Shown piece by piece: positions 44,048 to 53,830 of a DNA stretch of 64,000 nt. The DNA is from Chitinophagaceae bacterium (GTDB lineage Bacteria > Bacteroidota > Bacteroidia > Chitinophagales > UBA10324). Under the pieces are notes generated by a model. That model ran no database searches. It was given only the letters and a program-made list of their open reading frames with translations, and had not been told where the DNA came from. Each line of letters begins with the position of its first letter. The stretch's first letter is position 1. Both the position numbers and the translations under genes were made by a program. The DNA lies in the NCBI GenBank assembly GCA_016704325.1, contig JADJAG010000008.1, positions 558,001 through 622,000 on the forward strand, written 5' to 3'.

Positions 44048-46471
44048 ATGAAAAGAATCCGGTTTACCCTTTTACTGCTATGTACCTGCAGCCTTTTGCA
44101 GGCTCAAAACATAAGTGGCATAATAAACAGCTATGCGCAGGTTACCGCCATTGCCGGAACTACCATAACGACCATTTCTTCAACCGGTTTTGCAGTTGGC
44201 GATAAAATCATTGTGATCCAGATGAAAGGGGCTTCCATCACCACCAGCAATACTTCTGCATACGGTGATATTACCAATCTCAACAATGCGGGGAATTGGG
44301 AGTTTGCAACCATTGCTTCCATTACCGGAAACGATATTGTTATTGCCTCCCCATTGGTGAAGACTTACACTATGACTGCAAAAGTACAGTTGGTTACCGT
44401 ACCATCATACTGTAATGTTACAATTACCGATACTTTAAAATGCCAGGCCTGGAATGGACTTACCGGCGGGGTGCTCGCCTTTACATCCGGTGGCACCGTT
44501 ACCATGAATGCAGATATTGATGTGAGTGGTAAGGGTTTCCGGCCGGGAACTGCCTGTAACACAGGAGCCTATTTCTGCAATAATTCCAACTGGTTCCTCA
44601 ACCCAACCAATTGCCTTGGTGGATGGAAGGGTGAAGGCATCGCAGAATATGTAAACAATGCCCAAAGTGGTGGTCGCGGCAAGCTGGCCAATGGAGGTGG
44701 TGGAGCCAACCCGGGAAACAACGGAGGTGGCGGTGGTGGTAATAAAGGCGGTGGCGGTCTTGGTGGTTTTGAAGATAATAGTTGCGGACTCACCAGTGTT
44801 CAGGGTATTGGTGGCCTTGGATTGAATTACACTTTGGGTAAAATTTTTCTTGGTGGAGCCGGAGGCAATGGCACTGGTGATGATGGTCAGACGATCTTTC
44901 CCGGCACACGCGGTGGCGGAATTGTAATGATCTCAGCCAATACCATTGAACCAAATGGATTCTTTATAAAAGCAGAAGGCTACGACCAGACAAATATTAC
45001 AAGCGATGAAGGTGCGGGAGGCGGCGGCGGCGGCGGCGTAGTCGTTTTAGATGTTCAAACCGTTTTAAGTCCTTTAACTATTTCCGCTGATGGTGGCGAT
45101 GGAGGCTCAATCTCTAACAACTTAATTCCTACCGGATGCCAGGGTCCCGGTGGTGGTGGTGGAGGTGGCGTACTCTGGTGCTCCGGCGCTGCTTTGCCTG
45201 CTAATGTGACCTTTACTGCCAATGGCGGACAACCGGGTTTAATGCTGCAACCAACCAGTGTTTGCTTTAATACACCCAATGGAGCTACAGCCGGTGCTGT
45301 TGGTACCACCATCTTCAATTTTCCACCACAACCATTACCCACTTCGATAACACCGGTTTCTCTGGGAGCTGACTTTAGTATTTGTTTGTTAGGCAGTGAT
45401 ACACTTTACGCAGGGCCCGGTTACAGCTCCTTTCTCTGGCAAGACGGCTCCACCGATTCAACCTTTATCGTTACTGATTCCGGCACCTACATTATCAAAG
45501 CAGCGGACTTGCTTGGATGCTTCAGTTCAGATACCATTCATATAGCATTCCTTCCTCCTTATACATACAGTATGGGTAATGATACGGTGGTTTGCAAAGA
45601 TCAACCCGTTTTAATTGATGCAGGCCCCGGATTCACCTCTTATCTCTGGCAGGACTTTACCACGAATCAAACCAATACTGCTGTTAATCCCGGCGTTTAT
45701 TCAGTTACCGTTACTGATTCGTTTGGATGTATCGGGTTGAGTATGATTAAGGTGAGCAACTTTGGCATACCGCCTCTCGATATTGGAAATGACACCTCCC
45801 TTTGCATTGGTGATAAAATTATTTTCAATGGAGGAGCATTCCCTACTTACTTGTGGCAGGATGGGTCAACTACACCAATTTATACAGCAACAACACCCGG
45901 CATTTATTATGTAATTGTCTCCGATTTCAATGGATGTATCTATTCTGATACTGCTGAAATTTTTGGTTTTTACCAACAACCACCTGATACATTTTTAACG
46001 GATACCGTCCTTTGTACCAGCGAGTTTATATTGCTGGAAGGTCCGCTTGGATATGTTGACTATTTATGGAACGACAGTTCAACTACCAGTGCAATTACCG
46101 TTATTGACCCCGGAATTTATTCCCTGACCATCACCACCACCGATGGCTGCAAGAGTACGGATTCTACTACCGTTTCGTTAGAGTGTCCAACAACTGTTTT
46201 TATGCCCACTGCTTTCACACCAAACGGAGATGGTGTCAATGACACTTACCTGCCTATTGGTTATAACATTACCACTTATACAATACGCATTTTTAACAGG
46301 TGGGGGCAATTGGTATATGTATCTTCTGACTTCACTACCGGATGGGATGGCCGCGCTAAAGGAGTAAAATGTGAAACAGGCAGTTACCTTTATTATGTAA
46401 CCTGGACGGGTTCACTCGACGGAGTACCTTCAGATGGAATTATTAAAGGTAATCTGACACTTATCAGATAG
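44048..46471 (+). CDS. Glycine-rich secreted protein with CHU_C (T9SS type B) domain
   Basis: The frame is open from 43994, but ATG 44048 begins a signal peptide (M-K-R-I-R-F-T-L-L-L-L-C-T-C-S-L-L-Q-A), so it is preferred; 807 residues. After an N-terminal beta region come Gly-rich loops (poly-Gly runs around bases 44690-44770, 45015-45040 and 45150-45170). Then four repeats of about 80-90 residues follow, each with D-x-S/T-x-C/D and L-W-Q-D-G/F-S/T, for example F-L-W-Q-D-G-S-T and Y-L-W-Q-D-F-T-T. The C-terminus has F-M-P-T-A-F-T-P-N-G-D-G-V-N-D and F-N-R-W-G-Q-L-V-Y, the CHU_C signal. Likely an adhesive surface protein. Confidence 0.9.
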   Translation: MKRIRFTLLLLCTCSLLQAQNISGIINSYAQVTAIAGTTITTISSTGFAVGDKIIVIQMKGASITTSNTSAYGDITNLNNAGNWEFATIASITGNDIVIASPLVKTYTMTAKVQLVTVPSYCNVTITDTLKCQAWNGLTGGVLAFTSGGTVTMNADIDVSGKGFRPGTACNTGAYFCNNSNWFLNPTNCLGGWKGEGIAEYVNNAQSGGRGKLANGGGGANPGNNGGGGGGNKGGGGLGGFEDNSCGLTSVQGIGGLGLNYTLGKIFLGGAGGNGTGDDGQTIFPGTRGGGIVMISANTIEPNGFFIKAEGYDQTNITSDEGAGGGGGGGVVVLDVQTVLSPLTISADGGDGGSISNNLIPTGCQGPGGGGGGGVLWCSGAALPANVTFTANGGQPGLMLQPTSVCFNTPNGATAGAVGTTIFNFPPQPLPTSITPVSLGADFSICLLGSDTLYAGPGYSSFLWQDGSTDSTFIVTDSGTYIIKAADLLGCFSSDTIHIAFLPPYTYSMGNDTVVCKDQPVLIDAGPGFTSYLWQDFTTNQTNTAVNPGVYSVTVTDSFGCIGLSMIKVSNFGIPPLDIGNDTSLCIGDKIIFNGGAFPTYLWQDGSTTPIYTATTPGIYYVIVSDFNGCIYSDTAEIFGFYQQPPDTFLTDTVLCTSEFILLEGPLGYVDYLWNDSSTTSAITVIDPGIYSLTITTTDGCKSTDSTTVSLECPTTVFMPTAFTPNGDGVNDTYLPIGYNITTYTIRIFNRWGQLVYVSSDFTTGWDGRAKGVKCETGSYLYYVTWTGSLDGVPSDGIIKGNLTLIR

Positions 46472-46491
46472 CAAGAAAATTGTGATTCAAT

Positions 46492-46518
46492 AAAAAAGCC
46501 CCGACCCCGGGGCTTTTT
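46492..46518. terminator. Bidirectional intrinsic terminator
   Basis: AAAAAAGCCCCG, a 3-base loop and CGGGGCTTTTT form a stem with A-run and T-run on opposite sides, between two convergent genes. It can stop transcription from both. Confidence 0.9.
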
Positions 46519-46538
46519 ACTTTTATGATATTTTAATA

Positions 46539-47141
46539 CTAAGAAGGTTTGTTGGTCGCCGAAATAGAATCTGCAGGTGCAGGATTCAGTTCCGGAACTA
46601 CCGGTGGTGTGTAGGATTCTGAAACAGATTTTAAGTCTCTCAAGCCCTTTTCAAAATCCTGACCCATTAGCTGATCCATAAATAAACCCAAATATCTTGC
46701 TATTGGATTCATACCCATATCCATATCCATTCCCCAGGTTACTTTGGTTTCGCTTCCTGATGGCTCAAACTTAAAGGAGCCTGTAGCATTTCCATTTTCC
46801 ATAAAGTCAAGTGCGGTAACAATTAACTCATTGGGCTTGCTTTCAGTGATCGTGATTTTTCCATTGCCAACCTGGCTATTTTCACTCGACCAGGAATACC
46901 CTGCACCGGTACCTTCCTCCTTACCATTGTATTCAATCTTCATCTCCGGATCAATCTTGTTGTAGGGCATCCAGTTATTCCAGTTACGCAGATTGTTCAC
47001 CTGCATAAAAACAACATTCGCCGGTGCACCAATAGCTGCACTTCTTTCGACATGAATCTTAGACGGCAACATGAATGAAATTACCACCAGCAGTACAATG
47101 ACGGCCAAAAGGATGATGCCTATGCGTTTCAGTAGTTTCAT
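46539..47141 (-). CDS. SRPBCC-family (START-like) protein
   Basis: A 200-residue protein with an N-terminal membrane anchor (I-I-L-L-A-V-I-V-L-L-V-V-I-S-F) and a SRPBCC domain: V-E-R-S-A-A-I-G-A-P-A-N-V-V-F, then W-N-N-W-M-P-Y, and a final strand-helix V-T-W-G-M-D-M-D. The last ~25 residues are Pro-rich. The fold binds hydrophobic ligands; the ligand is unknown. Its stop faces that of the CHU_C gene across a shared terminator. Confidence 0.82.
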   Translation of the reverse strand: MKLLKRIGIILLAVIVLLVVISFMLPSKIHVERSAAIGAPANVVFMQVNNLRNWNNWMPYNKIDPEMKIEYNGKEEGTGAGYSWSSENSQVGNGKITITESKPNELIVTALDFMENGNATGSFKFEPSGSETKVTWGMDMDMGMNPIARYLGLFMDQLMGQDFEKGLRDLKSVSESYTPPVVPELNPAPADSISATNKPS

Positions 47142-47228
47142 AGTTTTTTTTCTACAAGATAATGAATATCCGAAAATTCACATTTGATTTTTTCGGTAGT
47201 GCCTGGTCCACTGATCAACACTACAAAA

Positions 47229-48827
47229 TCATTCTTCCATTAATAGGGTAAATCGCTGATCCATCGGATCAAAATTTTTCTTCAGGGAATCAATAAAACC
47301 CGGTCCGTATTTTAAGTAATACGCAATAAAATTATCATAACGTTCTTGTAAACTGTTAGCAGGAAACAACTTTTCTTTCAGAACATGCAACTGTTGCAAC
47401 GCCCCTTCTTCCTTCCGTTTTACTGCCTTCTTTAGTTTTTCCTCCAGCGCATCCATCGACTTCAACATCTTCACTTTCTCAGCTTCCACTGCTCCTTTCA
47501 AGCTGCCATCGAGCGCTATGGCTCTTTCAAGTGTTCGCTCCATCATTTCAATTAATAGCTTCCTTTCTTCATCCAGTGAAATAGATTGACCTGCCTGTTG
47601 CTGTAAAAAAATATCAGTTAGTTTATCGACAGGCTTAAAAATAATGTCAGCTGAAAAATTTAGTTTTTTCATGCGTGTAACATTAGCCTGGTCAATCCAC
47701 ACGGCGGAATTGCGTAACAATAACATCGGGAATGCTACTCCGGCGCTTAAAAATAATGCCTTAAGCTGCATCCAGTAGGTTATCTCAGCTCCTCCCCCGA
47801 TAAATGCAATATTCGGTAATACCAATTCCTGGTATAAAGGCCTTAGCACTACATTGGGACTGAATTTCTCCGGTTGTTCCAGCAATAATTTCTGAAGTTC
47901 ATCCGCAGTAAAGGAATGTGTTGTATTTAAAACGTTCCAGGTGTCTCCTTCTTTTACAATCCTGTTCCTGATTCCATCGTCCAGGTAAAACAAGTTAATC
48001 TCGCGTGGCGTGATTTGAGAAGTATAAGATTCAGAAAAAAGGCCTGTAGATTTATTTACTATAGGAAATGAAAACTGTTCATACAACTCGCTTTTCATTA
48101 CCGGAATAAAAAGTTTTTTCAATGCATGATCATCGCCATCAACAATCACCAGTCCATCAGCACCAAAAAAATGGTAGAGTAATCTTTTGGTGGCAGCAGC
48201 AACAGAGCTCTCCTTCAAATAACTCATTTCCAGCAACCCGATACATCGAACAGCCTCCTCAGCAGTGCCAAGCACTGCTTTGATCTCATCGATCAGCAGT
48301 GCCAGCGAATCTGTCTTCATTCTGCCAAATGCTCCCTGCTGATCAGTATTCCAGGAAAAGGTTTTTCCAAAAAGATGAATGTGATTTAACTCTTCCTTAT
48401 CATGGTCCTCACTACCCATCCAGTAAACCGGAACAAAATGGTATCCCGTCATGGTTTCAGAAAGTTGACGGGCGAGGTTTATCGTACTGATGATTTTGTA
48501 AATCAAATACAATGGCCCAAGAAAGAGATTCGGTTGGTGGGCTGTTACGATTGTAAAGGTACTGGCATCCTTCAACCGAATAATATTAGCCTTAACAGCA
48601 TCAACGCTATCCTTTTGTTCAAAGGGTTCATACTGCCGAATTAAAGCGTTGCTTAATTCTTCTCTGTAAAAAGGGTGTTGCTGCCTGTTTTTTATGATCT
48701 CCGGAAATGATGACAGTTGCGGAGCATAGGTATAAAACGGTTTTAGTTTCTCTGATCCTTCGATATAATCGGTTACAGCTTTACTGAAAAACCCCGTAGA
48801 CGCATAAGAGACCAATGCTTTATTCAT
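47229..48827 (-). CDS. bshC: Bacillithiol synthase-type cysteine ligase
   Basis: BshC adds cysteine to glucosaminyl-malate to finish bacillithiol, the low-molecular-weight thiol of Firmicutes and many Bacteroidota. The 532-residue protein has V-T-A-H-Q-P-N-L-F-L-G-P-L-Y, P-V-Y-W-M-G-S-E-D-H-D and the C-terminal coiled coil (E-K-L-K-K-A-V-K-R-K-E-E-G). All three are standard landmarks, and the length is normal. No bshA or bshB is in the window. The DinB-like genes at 35873 and 36388 might be bacillithiol users. Confidence 0.92.
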   Translation of the reverse strand: MNKALVSYASTGFFSKAVTDYIEGSEKLKPFYTYAPQLSSFPEIIKNRQQHPFYREELSNALIRQYEPFEQKDSVDAVKANIIRLKDASTFTIVTAHQPNLFLGPLYLIYKIISTINLARQLSETMTGYHFVPVYWMGSEDHDKEELNHIHLFGKTFSWNTDQQGAFGRMKTDSLALLIDEIKAVLGTAEEAVRCIGLLEMSYLKESSVAAATKRLLYHFFGADGLVIVDGDDHALKKLFIPVMKSELYEQFSFPIVNKSTGLFSESYTSQITPREINLFYLDDGIRNRIVKEGDTWNVLNTTHSFTADELQKLLLEQPEKFSPNVVLRPLYQELVLPNIAFIGGGAEITYWMQLKALFLSAGVAFPMLLLRNSAVWIDQANVTRMKKLNFSADIIFKPVDKLTDIFLQQQAGQSISLDEERKLLIEMMERTLERAIALDGSLKGAVEAEKVKMLKSMDALEEKLKKAVKRKEEGALQQLHVLKEKLFPANSLQERYDNFIAYYLKYGPGFIDSLKKNFDPMDQRFTLLMEE

Positions 48828-48911
48828 GTGTTAAAAGTAATCATATGATCCCAAAATTTTTGGTGACAACTCTTTCAAGCTGACCGACCAGCAAATACAA
48901 TATTCTTTTTC

Positions 48912-50720
48912 TTAGTTAATCATTTGCAGGCTACGCTGTATAAAATGAGTCAGCGCTTCACCTTTCAGTAAATTTTGGGAGAGCATAGCGAGGTCTAATG
49001 ATTGCTTCAAAAGTTCATGCTGCTTAGCACTGTCAGGTTCCAGCAATACTTTTGAAACCAAAGGATGATTTGCATTCACCACAAGGTTGTATCTGTCTTT
49101 CATTTCACCCATAAATTGCATGCCACCCATGGCACTCATTTCCTTCATCCTGCGTGAAAACTCATCCCGCGTAATCAACAGAGGTGCTTCTTTTGGCTGG
49201 AGCGATTCAAACACAACAGTGAATTGCTCTTTGTCTGTCATCTTTTCCAGCATCGACTTCAGGGCACCCTCCTGCTCCTTAGAAAGCATGGATGCAGTTA
49301 CTTCCTCTTTGTCAATCAGTTTATCAAGTATGTCGGCATCTACTCTCGCGAAAGTTGTATCAGTAAGCTTTTGTTCCAGCAAACCAATAAAATGCGCATC
49401 AACCGGGCTGTCCATGTACAAGACCTCATATCCGCGCTCATTTGCAGCTGCTACATAAGAATGCTGTTGCACAGCATCCGGTGTATAGAGGTAAATCACT
49501 TTACCATGCCTGTCCGTCTGATTTGGTTTTACCAGTTCTGCAAATTCATCAAGTGTATAACATTTGTCTCCGGTAGTCTTAAGGAGACAGAAACTCTTAG
49601 CCCGTTCATAGAATTTTTCATCAGACAACATGCCGTACTGAATAAATACTTTCACATCATCCCACTTTTTTTCAAAATCAGTTCGATCCGCTTTAAACAA
49701 CTCTTCCAGCTTCTCCGCTACCTTTTTGGAAATGTGCGAACTGATCTTTTTAACGCTTGCATCACTTTGTAAATAACTCCTGCTTACATTCAGCGGAATA
49801 TCGGGTGAATCAATAACCCCTTTCATGAGCATCAGGAAGTCAGGTACAATATTTTCAACCGAATCTGTTACAAACACCTGGTTGCTGTATAACTGAATCC
49901 TGTCCCTGTTTTGTTCAAAATTGTTTTTAAATTTTGGAAAGTAAAGTATTCCTGTTAGGTTAAAAGGATAATCTACATTCAGGTGAATATGGAATAGTGG
50001 ATCATCGGCCATCGGATACAATTCTCTGTAGAAAAGGCGGTAATCGTTTTCCGACAACAACGATGGTTTCTTCGTCCAGGCAGGCTGCGTGTTGTTAATG
50101 ATTTCTGTTCCAAACTTTATTTCAACAGGAAGAAACTTGCAATATTTCTTTAGCAATCCTTTTATCCTCGCTTCCTCCAGAAATTCATTGGCATCTTCTG
50201 CAATATGCAAAATCACATCGGTGCCCCTTCCCTCCTTTTCAAACTCTTCAATAATATATTCAGGACTGCCATCACATTCCCATCGAACTCCTTTGGCGTC
50301 CTGCTTGTAGGAAAGCGTAACTATTTCCACTTTTGAAGACACCATAAAAGAGGAATAGAACCCCAATCCAAAATGGCCTATCAGTTGCGCTTCACTCTTA
50401 TCCTTGTAATGCTGTACAAATTCTTCTGCTCCTGAAAAAGCTATCTGTGTAATGTATTTTTCTACTTCATCAGCAGTCATGCCTATTCCGCGGTCGCGGA
50501 GGGTAATAGTTCTGGCCTCCTTGTCGAGTAGTATTTCAATAGTCAAATCACCCAATTCGCCATCAAACTCTGCCATGGAACTCAATGCTTTCAACTTCTG
50601 ACTTGCATCTACAGCATTCGAGACCAATTCCCGCAGAAAAATTTCATGATCGCTATAGAGAAACTTCTTGATGATGGGGAAAATATTCTCCGTGTGTACC
50701 TGTATTGTTCCTTTCGACAT
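48912..50720 (-). CDS. htpG: Chaperone HtpG (Hsp90)
   Basis: Bacterial Hsp90, an ATP-dependent chaperone. The 602-residue protein has the GHKL ATPase motifs: E-L-V-S-N-A-V-D-A-S, D-R-G-I-G-M-T and G-H-F-G-L-G-F-Y-S-S-F-M-V. The middle domain and the C-terminal dimerisation domain follow. It is close to the short Bacteroidota form. A TACTTTCG sequence about 20 bases upstream of the start, on the minus strand at 50735-50742, could be the -7 box. Confidence 0.96.
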   Translation of the reverse strand: MSKGTIQVHTENIFPIIKKFLYSDHEIFLRELVSNAVDASQKLKALSSMAEFDGELGDLTIEILLDKEARTITLRDRGIGMTADEVEKYITQIAFSGAEEFVQHYKDKSEAQLIGHFGLGFYSSFMVSSKVEIVTLSYKQDAKGVRWECDGSPEYIIEEFEKEGRGTDVILHIAEDANEFLEEARIKGLLKKYCKFLPVEIKFGTEIINNTQPAWTKKPSLLSENDYRLFYRELYPMADDPLFHIHLNVDYPFNLTGILYFPKFKNNFEQNRDRIQLYSNQVFVTDSVENIVPDFLMLMKGVIDSPDIPLNVSRSYLQSDASVKKISSHISKKVAEKLEELFKADRTDFEKKWDDVKVFIQYGMLSDEKFYERAKSFCLLKTTGDKCYTLDEFAELVKPNQTDRHGKVIYLYTPDAVQQHSYVAAANERGYEVLYMDSPVDAHFIGLLEQKLTDTTFARVDADILDKLIDKEEVTASMLSKEQEGALKSMLEKMTDKEQFTVVFESLQPKEAPLLITRDEFSRRMKEMSAMGGMQFMGEMKDRYNLVVNANHPLVSKVLLEPDSAKQHELLKQSLDLAMLSQNLLKGEALTHFIQRSLQMIN

Positions 50721-50825
50721 AAAAAAAATTTGTGCGAAAGTAACAAACGCTTTGCCAACGGGCGAGAAACTGCCAATGTGTCGCCAAAGAGAAACTACCT
50801 AAGTCTTTCATAATACCATTACTAG

Positions 50826-51782
50826 CTATTGTAACACTATTGGCATTATGCTTTGATGGCCACCACCGATAGCCAGATTAAGGAAGTACATACCATGCGG
50901 AAATGAACTCACATCAATCTGCATGGTCATTTCATCAGCAGCAATCATGTCTAGTACCTGTTGGCCGGTTATGGAGTACATTTTCAACGAATGAATTTGC
51001 GCTGCAGGATTATTTCCGGTAAGTATTAATTGTCCGGTTGCAGGATTGGGAAACGCTGAAAAAGACAGTTCAGGGACATTGCCGGGTACAGTTGTTGAAA
51101 AATCACAATTCACATCCGGAACAGAAATACAAAATCCGAGATTCAGGTCGTTGTTAATGAAAGTTACTGATTCAGTGGAAAAGCAGCGCAGATCATAAGA
51201 ATTATCTGTTACCAGGTAAAACCCGGAATAGATAAGCCCAAAAACACTTCCCAAACCTTCTACCCAGCTTTCTCCGGTAGCATAACCTTCTGCATTATCA
51301 ATATGTATACGCCTGTGAAAAATACCGCCTATTTCAATAGAGTCAATTTCACCAACCCTGCTTTTTACAGTAACCGGCTCTCCATAGGTCAGCAAGTTGG
51401 TATAAATCCAGTCTCCTGTTTGCTGTACGGAAAAATCATACAAAATGCGCTCCGCAGAATCTCCGGTTGCCCATTCACTGATCATCATGATTTTTTTCCC
51501 TTCCTCCCGAAGTGCGCCGAAATAATGGGTATAGATTGTATCATACTGTGTGCCCGGTAAGTGATGTACCGTTTCATATATCTTTTTATAAGAAATGCCA
51601 TTCGTGGTAGTATCGCCCGACATGGTAAAGGTGTGCACATCATACCAGCCCGCGGGAAAAAAGTAAAAGCACCTGATTACTTTCCACGAAGCTGTTTCGT
51701 CGGGAAAAGCTACATACTGCTGAGCTGAAGTTTGATAGCCTGTGCACAATACAACCAGTAAGGCAAGTAAAAAGGCTTTCAT
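50826..51782 (-). CDS. Secreted protein with T9SS type A sorting domain
   Basis: A 318-residue protein: signal peptide (L-L-A-L-L-V-V-L-C-T-G-Y-Q-T-S-A), a ~200-residue beta-rich part with no recognised family, then the type A sorting signal (A-F-P-N-P-A-T-G-Q, M-Y-S-I-T-G-Q-Q-V and F-P-H-G-M-Y-F-L-N-L). Role unknown beyond being a T9SS cargo. It stands alone, convergent to nothing within 100 bases of its stop. Confidence 0.85.
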   Translation of the reverse strand: MKAFLLALLVVLCTGYQTSAQQYVAFPDETASWKVIRCFYFFPAGWYDVHTFTMSGDTTTNGISYKKIYETVHHLPGTQYDTIYTHYFGALREEGKKIMMISEWATGDSAERILYDFSVQQTGDWIYTNLLTYGEPVTVKSRVGEIDSIEIGGIFHRRIHIDNAEGYATGESWVEGLGSVFGLIYSGFYLVTDNSYDLRCFSTESVTFINNDLNLGFCISVPDVNCDFSTTVPGNVPELSFSAFPNPATGQLILTGNNPAAQIHSLKMYSITGQQVLDMIAADEMTMQIDVSSFPHGMYFLNLAIGGGHQSIMPIVLQ

Positions 51783-52072
51783 GAGAAATTATTTATAGGT
51801 GAAACGAAGACCAATTGATGATTTGATTTTACTGCATATCGCTGCATTTCCTTTCGCCTATTCGACCAAACCTTCATTTTTGACCACTACCGTACAATAT
51901 CGACCACCTAAATTTTCTGCTCATCATTCCTGTAATGTTCATTTTAAGTCCGTTTTGCGAAAGTGAACCCTGACTTTGGAGCAAGTGGGAAGGATAACCT
52001 ATAAAACATAGTTTTGCCTTTCTAAAATATAATCATGCCTTAGATCGTCAACCCTGCCATACGATTAAAGCC

Positions 52073-52663
52073 ATGACTTTAGAAGCAACGATGACGAGCC
52101 ATCAAAATGCGGAGATCCAGAAAACAGTGCACAAGGAACGCAAACGCCTGCTCGACTTCATTAGGCAACGGGTAAATAGCGATGAAGATGCAGAAGATAT
52201 TCTGCAGGATGTCTTTTACCAGTTTGTGAATGCTTACCGGATGATGGAGCCGATTGAAAAAGTGACTTCCTGGTTATTTACTGTAGCCCGTAACCGGATA
52301 ACAGACCTTTACCGCAAAAAGAAAACGGCCACTTTCTCAAGCCTGCTTCCGGTAACTGATGAAGGGAGTGATGATGATGCAACAAACTACTTCCTGGAAG
52401 AAATAATGCAGGATGCAACGGAAACTCCGGAGGCACAATATATGCGATCCCTGGTATGGGATACACTGAATGCTGCACTGGCTGAATTACCTGAAGAACA
52501 ACGTGAAGTATTCAACCTGCATGAATTGGAAGGATTGAGCTTTAAAGAAATCGCTGCACAAACCGGTCAATCCGTAAATACCCTTTTGTCCAGGAAGCGT
52601 TACGCTGTTTTGCATCTGCGTGAAAGATTGCAGACACTCTACAAAGAATTATTAACCCTTTAA
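52073..52663 (+). CDS. RNA polymerase ECF-type sigma factor
   Basis: A 196-residue sigma-70-like regulator. Region 2 is seen as D-E-D-A-E-D-I-L-Q-D-V-F-Y and W-L-F-T-V-A-R-N-R-I-T-D, and region 4 as L-P-E-E-Q-R-E-V-F-N-L-H-E-L-E-G-L-S-F and A-A-Q-T-G-Q-S-V-N-T-L-L-S-R-K-R. There is no sigma region 1 or 3. An anti-sigma gene is usually next to such a gene; the small membrane protein 5 bases downstream may fill that place. Confidence 0.9.
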   Translation: MTLEATMTSHQNAEIQKTVHKERKRLLDFIRQRVNSDEDAEDILQDVFYQFVNAYRMMEPIEKVTSWLFTVARNRITDLYRKKKTATFSSLLPVTDEGSDDDATNYFLEEIMQDATETPEAQYMRSLVWDTLNAALAELPEEQREVFNLHELEGLSFKEIAAQTGQSVNTLLSRKRYAVLHLRERLQTLYKELLTL

Positions 52664-52668
52664 ATAAA

Positions 52669-53067
52669 ATGAATATGAAACGGTGGTGGATCTTAAAAGG
52701 AATAAAAATGTTTTTCCTGTTCCTGCTTTTTGGCGCAGCAATGAGTTACCTGGTAATGAGCTTATGGAACTGGTTGATGCCGGTAGTATTTGGATTATCA
52801 ATAATTAATTTCTGGCAGGCACTTGGTTTATTGTTGCTGGCAAAAATAATCTTTGGTTTCGGACATGGCAATTGGGGACATTCCGGATACTATGCCAGCC
52901 ATTGGAAAGAACAGGGCACCGTGCGATGGAAAGAAAAAATGGAAGACAAACTTAAAGCAATGACTCCCGAGGATCGTGAAAAGTTCAGGGCTGAATGGAA
53001 AAAACGTTGCGGTTGGAAGTACGAGAACGTTGAATCTGAAAAAAGCAGCAATTCGACAGCACCTTAG
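52669..53067 (+). CDS. Small membrane protein cotranscribed with the sigma factor
   Basis: A 132-residue protein with two hydrophobic helices (about 12-35 and 40-65, the second continuing to F-G-F-G-H-G) and a charged C-terminal tail (K-A-M-T-P-E-D-R-E-K-F-R-A-E-W-K-K). The tail looks like a Spy/CpxP-type helix. It is 5 bases after the sigma gene. It could be an anti-sigma or stress-sensing partner, which is an inference from position. The second ATG at 52675 is also a possible start. Confidence 0.75.
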   Translation: MNMKRWWILKGIKMFFLFLLFGAAMSYLVMSLWNWLMPVVFGLSIINFWQALGLLLLAKIIFGFGHGNWGHSGYYASHWKEQGTVRWKEKMEDKLKAMTPEDREKFRAEWKKRCGWKYENVESEKSSNSTAP

Positions 53068-53081
53068 TTTATTTTGTTAAT

Positions 53082-53221
53082 CATTGTTGCCCGAATAAAA
53101 TATTTGGGTTTAAGCTGAAACCCAATACTGGCGCTCATCCTATAACCCCACGCTTCAGCGTGGGGTTATAGGATGAAACCCGCTCCTGGTGGGCTTTAGC
53201 CCACATTAGTTGGACAATATT
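53082..53221. repeat. REP-like double hairpin element, copy A
   Basis: Contains CCCCACGCTTCAGCGTGGGG and GGGCTTTAGCCC, two palindromes typical of REP/RAYT-mobilised elements, plus CCAATACTGGCGC to their left and GTTGGACAATA at the right end. The same module is at 57187-57322. No transposase gene is nearby. Confidence 0.75.
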
Positions 53222-53342
53222 ATTAGTTTATAGTACATGATTTTTGACTGCTCCCTAAACTTATACCCGATTACTGTGAAATGTTATTTGCAAGTCAAAT
53301 TCTTTGCATAGCTTTAACCAGTCAATAGCCGGGTAATCTAAA

Positions 53343-53624
53343 ATGCAGCAATCCTTTAAGATTTTTATTTTGATAAGCTTACTGCTCCTGCTTGGTATCC
53401 AGGAATCAGATGCACAGCAGTCACCAAAGCCCGGTAAGTATGCTATGCAACGGCGACAGGCAAAAATGGAGCTCAGTTCTCCGGGTGATGTATCTGTAAA
53501 AACATATACGAAGCTGGAAAAAAATGCTTTGATTTCCAGAGGTAAAAATTCACAGCAACAAAGTAATAAGTCAGGGACTGTTTATAGAACCCCCAAAAAA
53601 TACCTGAGAAAAGTTCATTATTAG
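53343..53624 (+). CDS. Small secreted hypothetical protein
   Basis: A 93-residue protein with a signal peptide (I-F-I-L-I-S-L-L-L-L-L-G-I-Q) cut after S-D-A. The mature part is basic and low in motifs (Q-R-R-Q-A-K-M-E-L, S-R-G-K-N-S). I do not recognise a family. It is flanked by intergenic DNA on both sides. Confidence 0.55.
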   Translation: MQQSFKIFILISLLLLLGIQESDAQQSPKPGKYAMQRRQAKMELSSPGDVSVKTYTKLEKNALISRGKNSQQQSNKSGTVYRTPKKYLRKVHY

Positions 53625-53746
53625 CTGCCCGCTAAAGACTTCGCGAATTTTGTATCCTGATAGGTTTAATTTCCCTTTAAATAAGCCTGTTTTTAACCAG
53701 GTTCTGAAAAAGTTGGTTTTCCCCCTGCCACGTATGCTTTTACTTC

Positions 53747-53784
53747 TTGTAATTATTACAATATATTTATTGTAATTTTTACAA
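53747..53784. promoter_or_regulatory. Paired 15-bp palindromes upstream of a T9SS gene
   Basis: TTGTAATTATTACAA (53747-53761) and TTGTAATTTTTACAA (53770-53784) are the same TTGTAA-N3-TTACAA palindrome twice, 23 bp centre to centre, about two helix turns. They lie 47 bases before the start codon, the place for an operator. Confidence 0.55.
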
Positions 53785-53830
53785 TTAGTTTATATATTAC
53801 AGTCAATTTCTAACCTAAAACCTAAATGAG

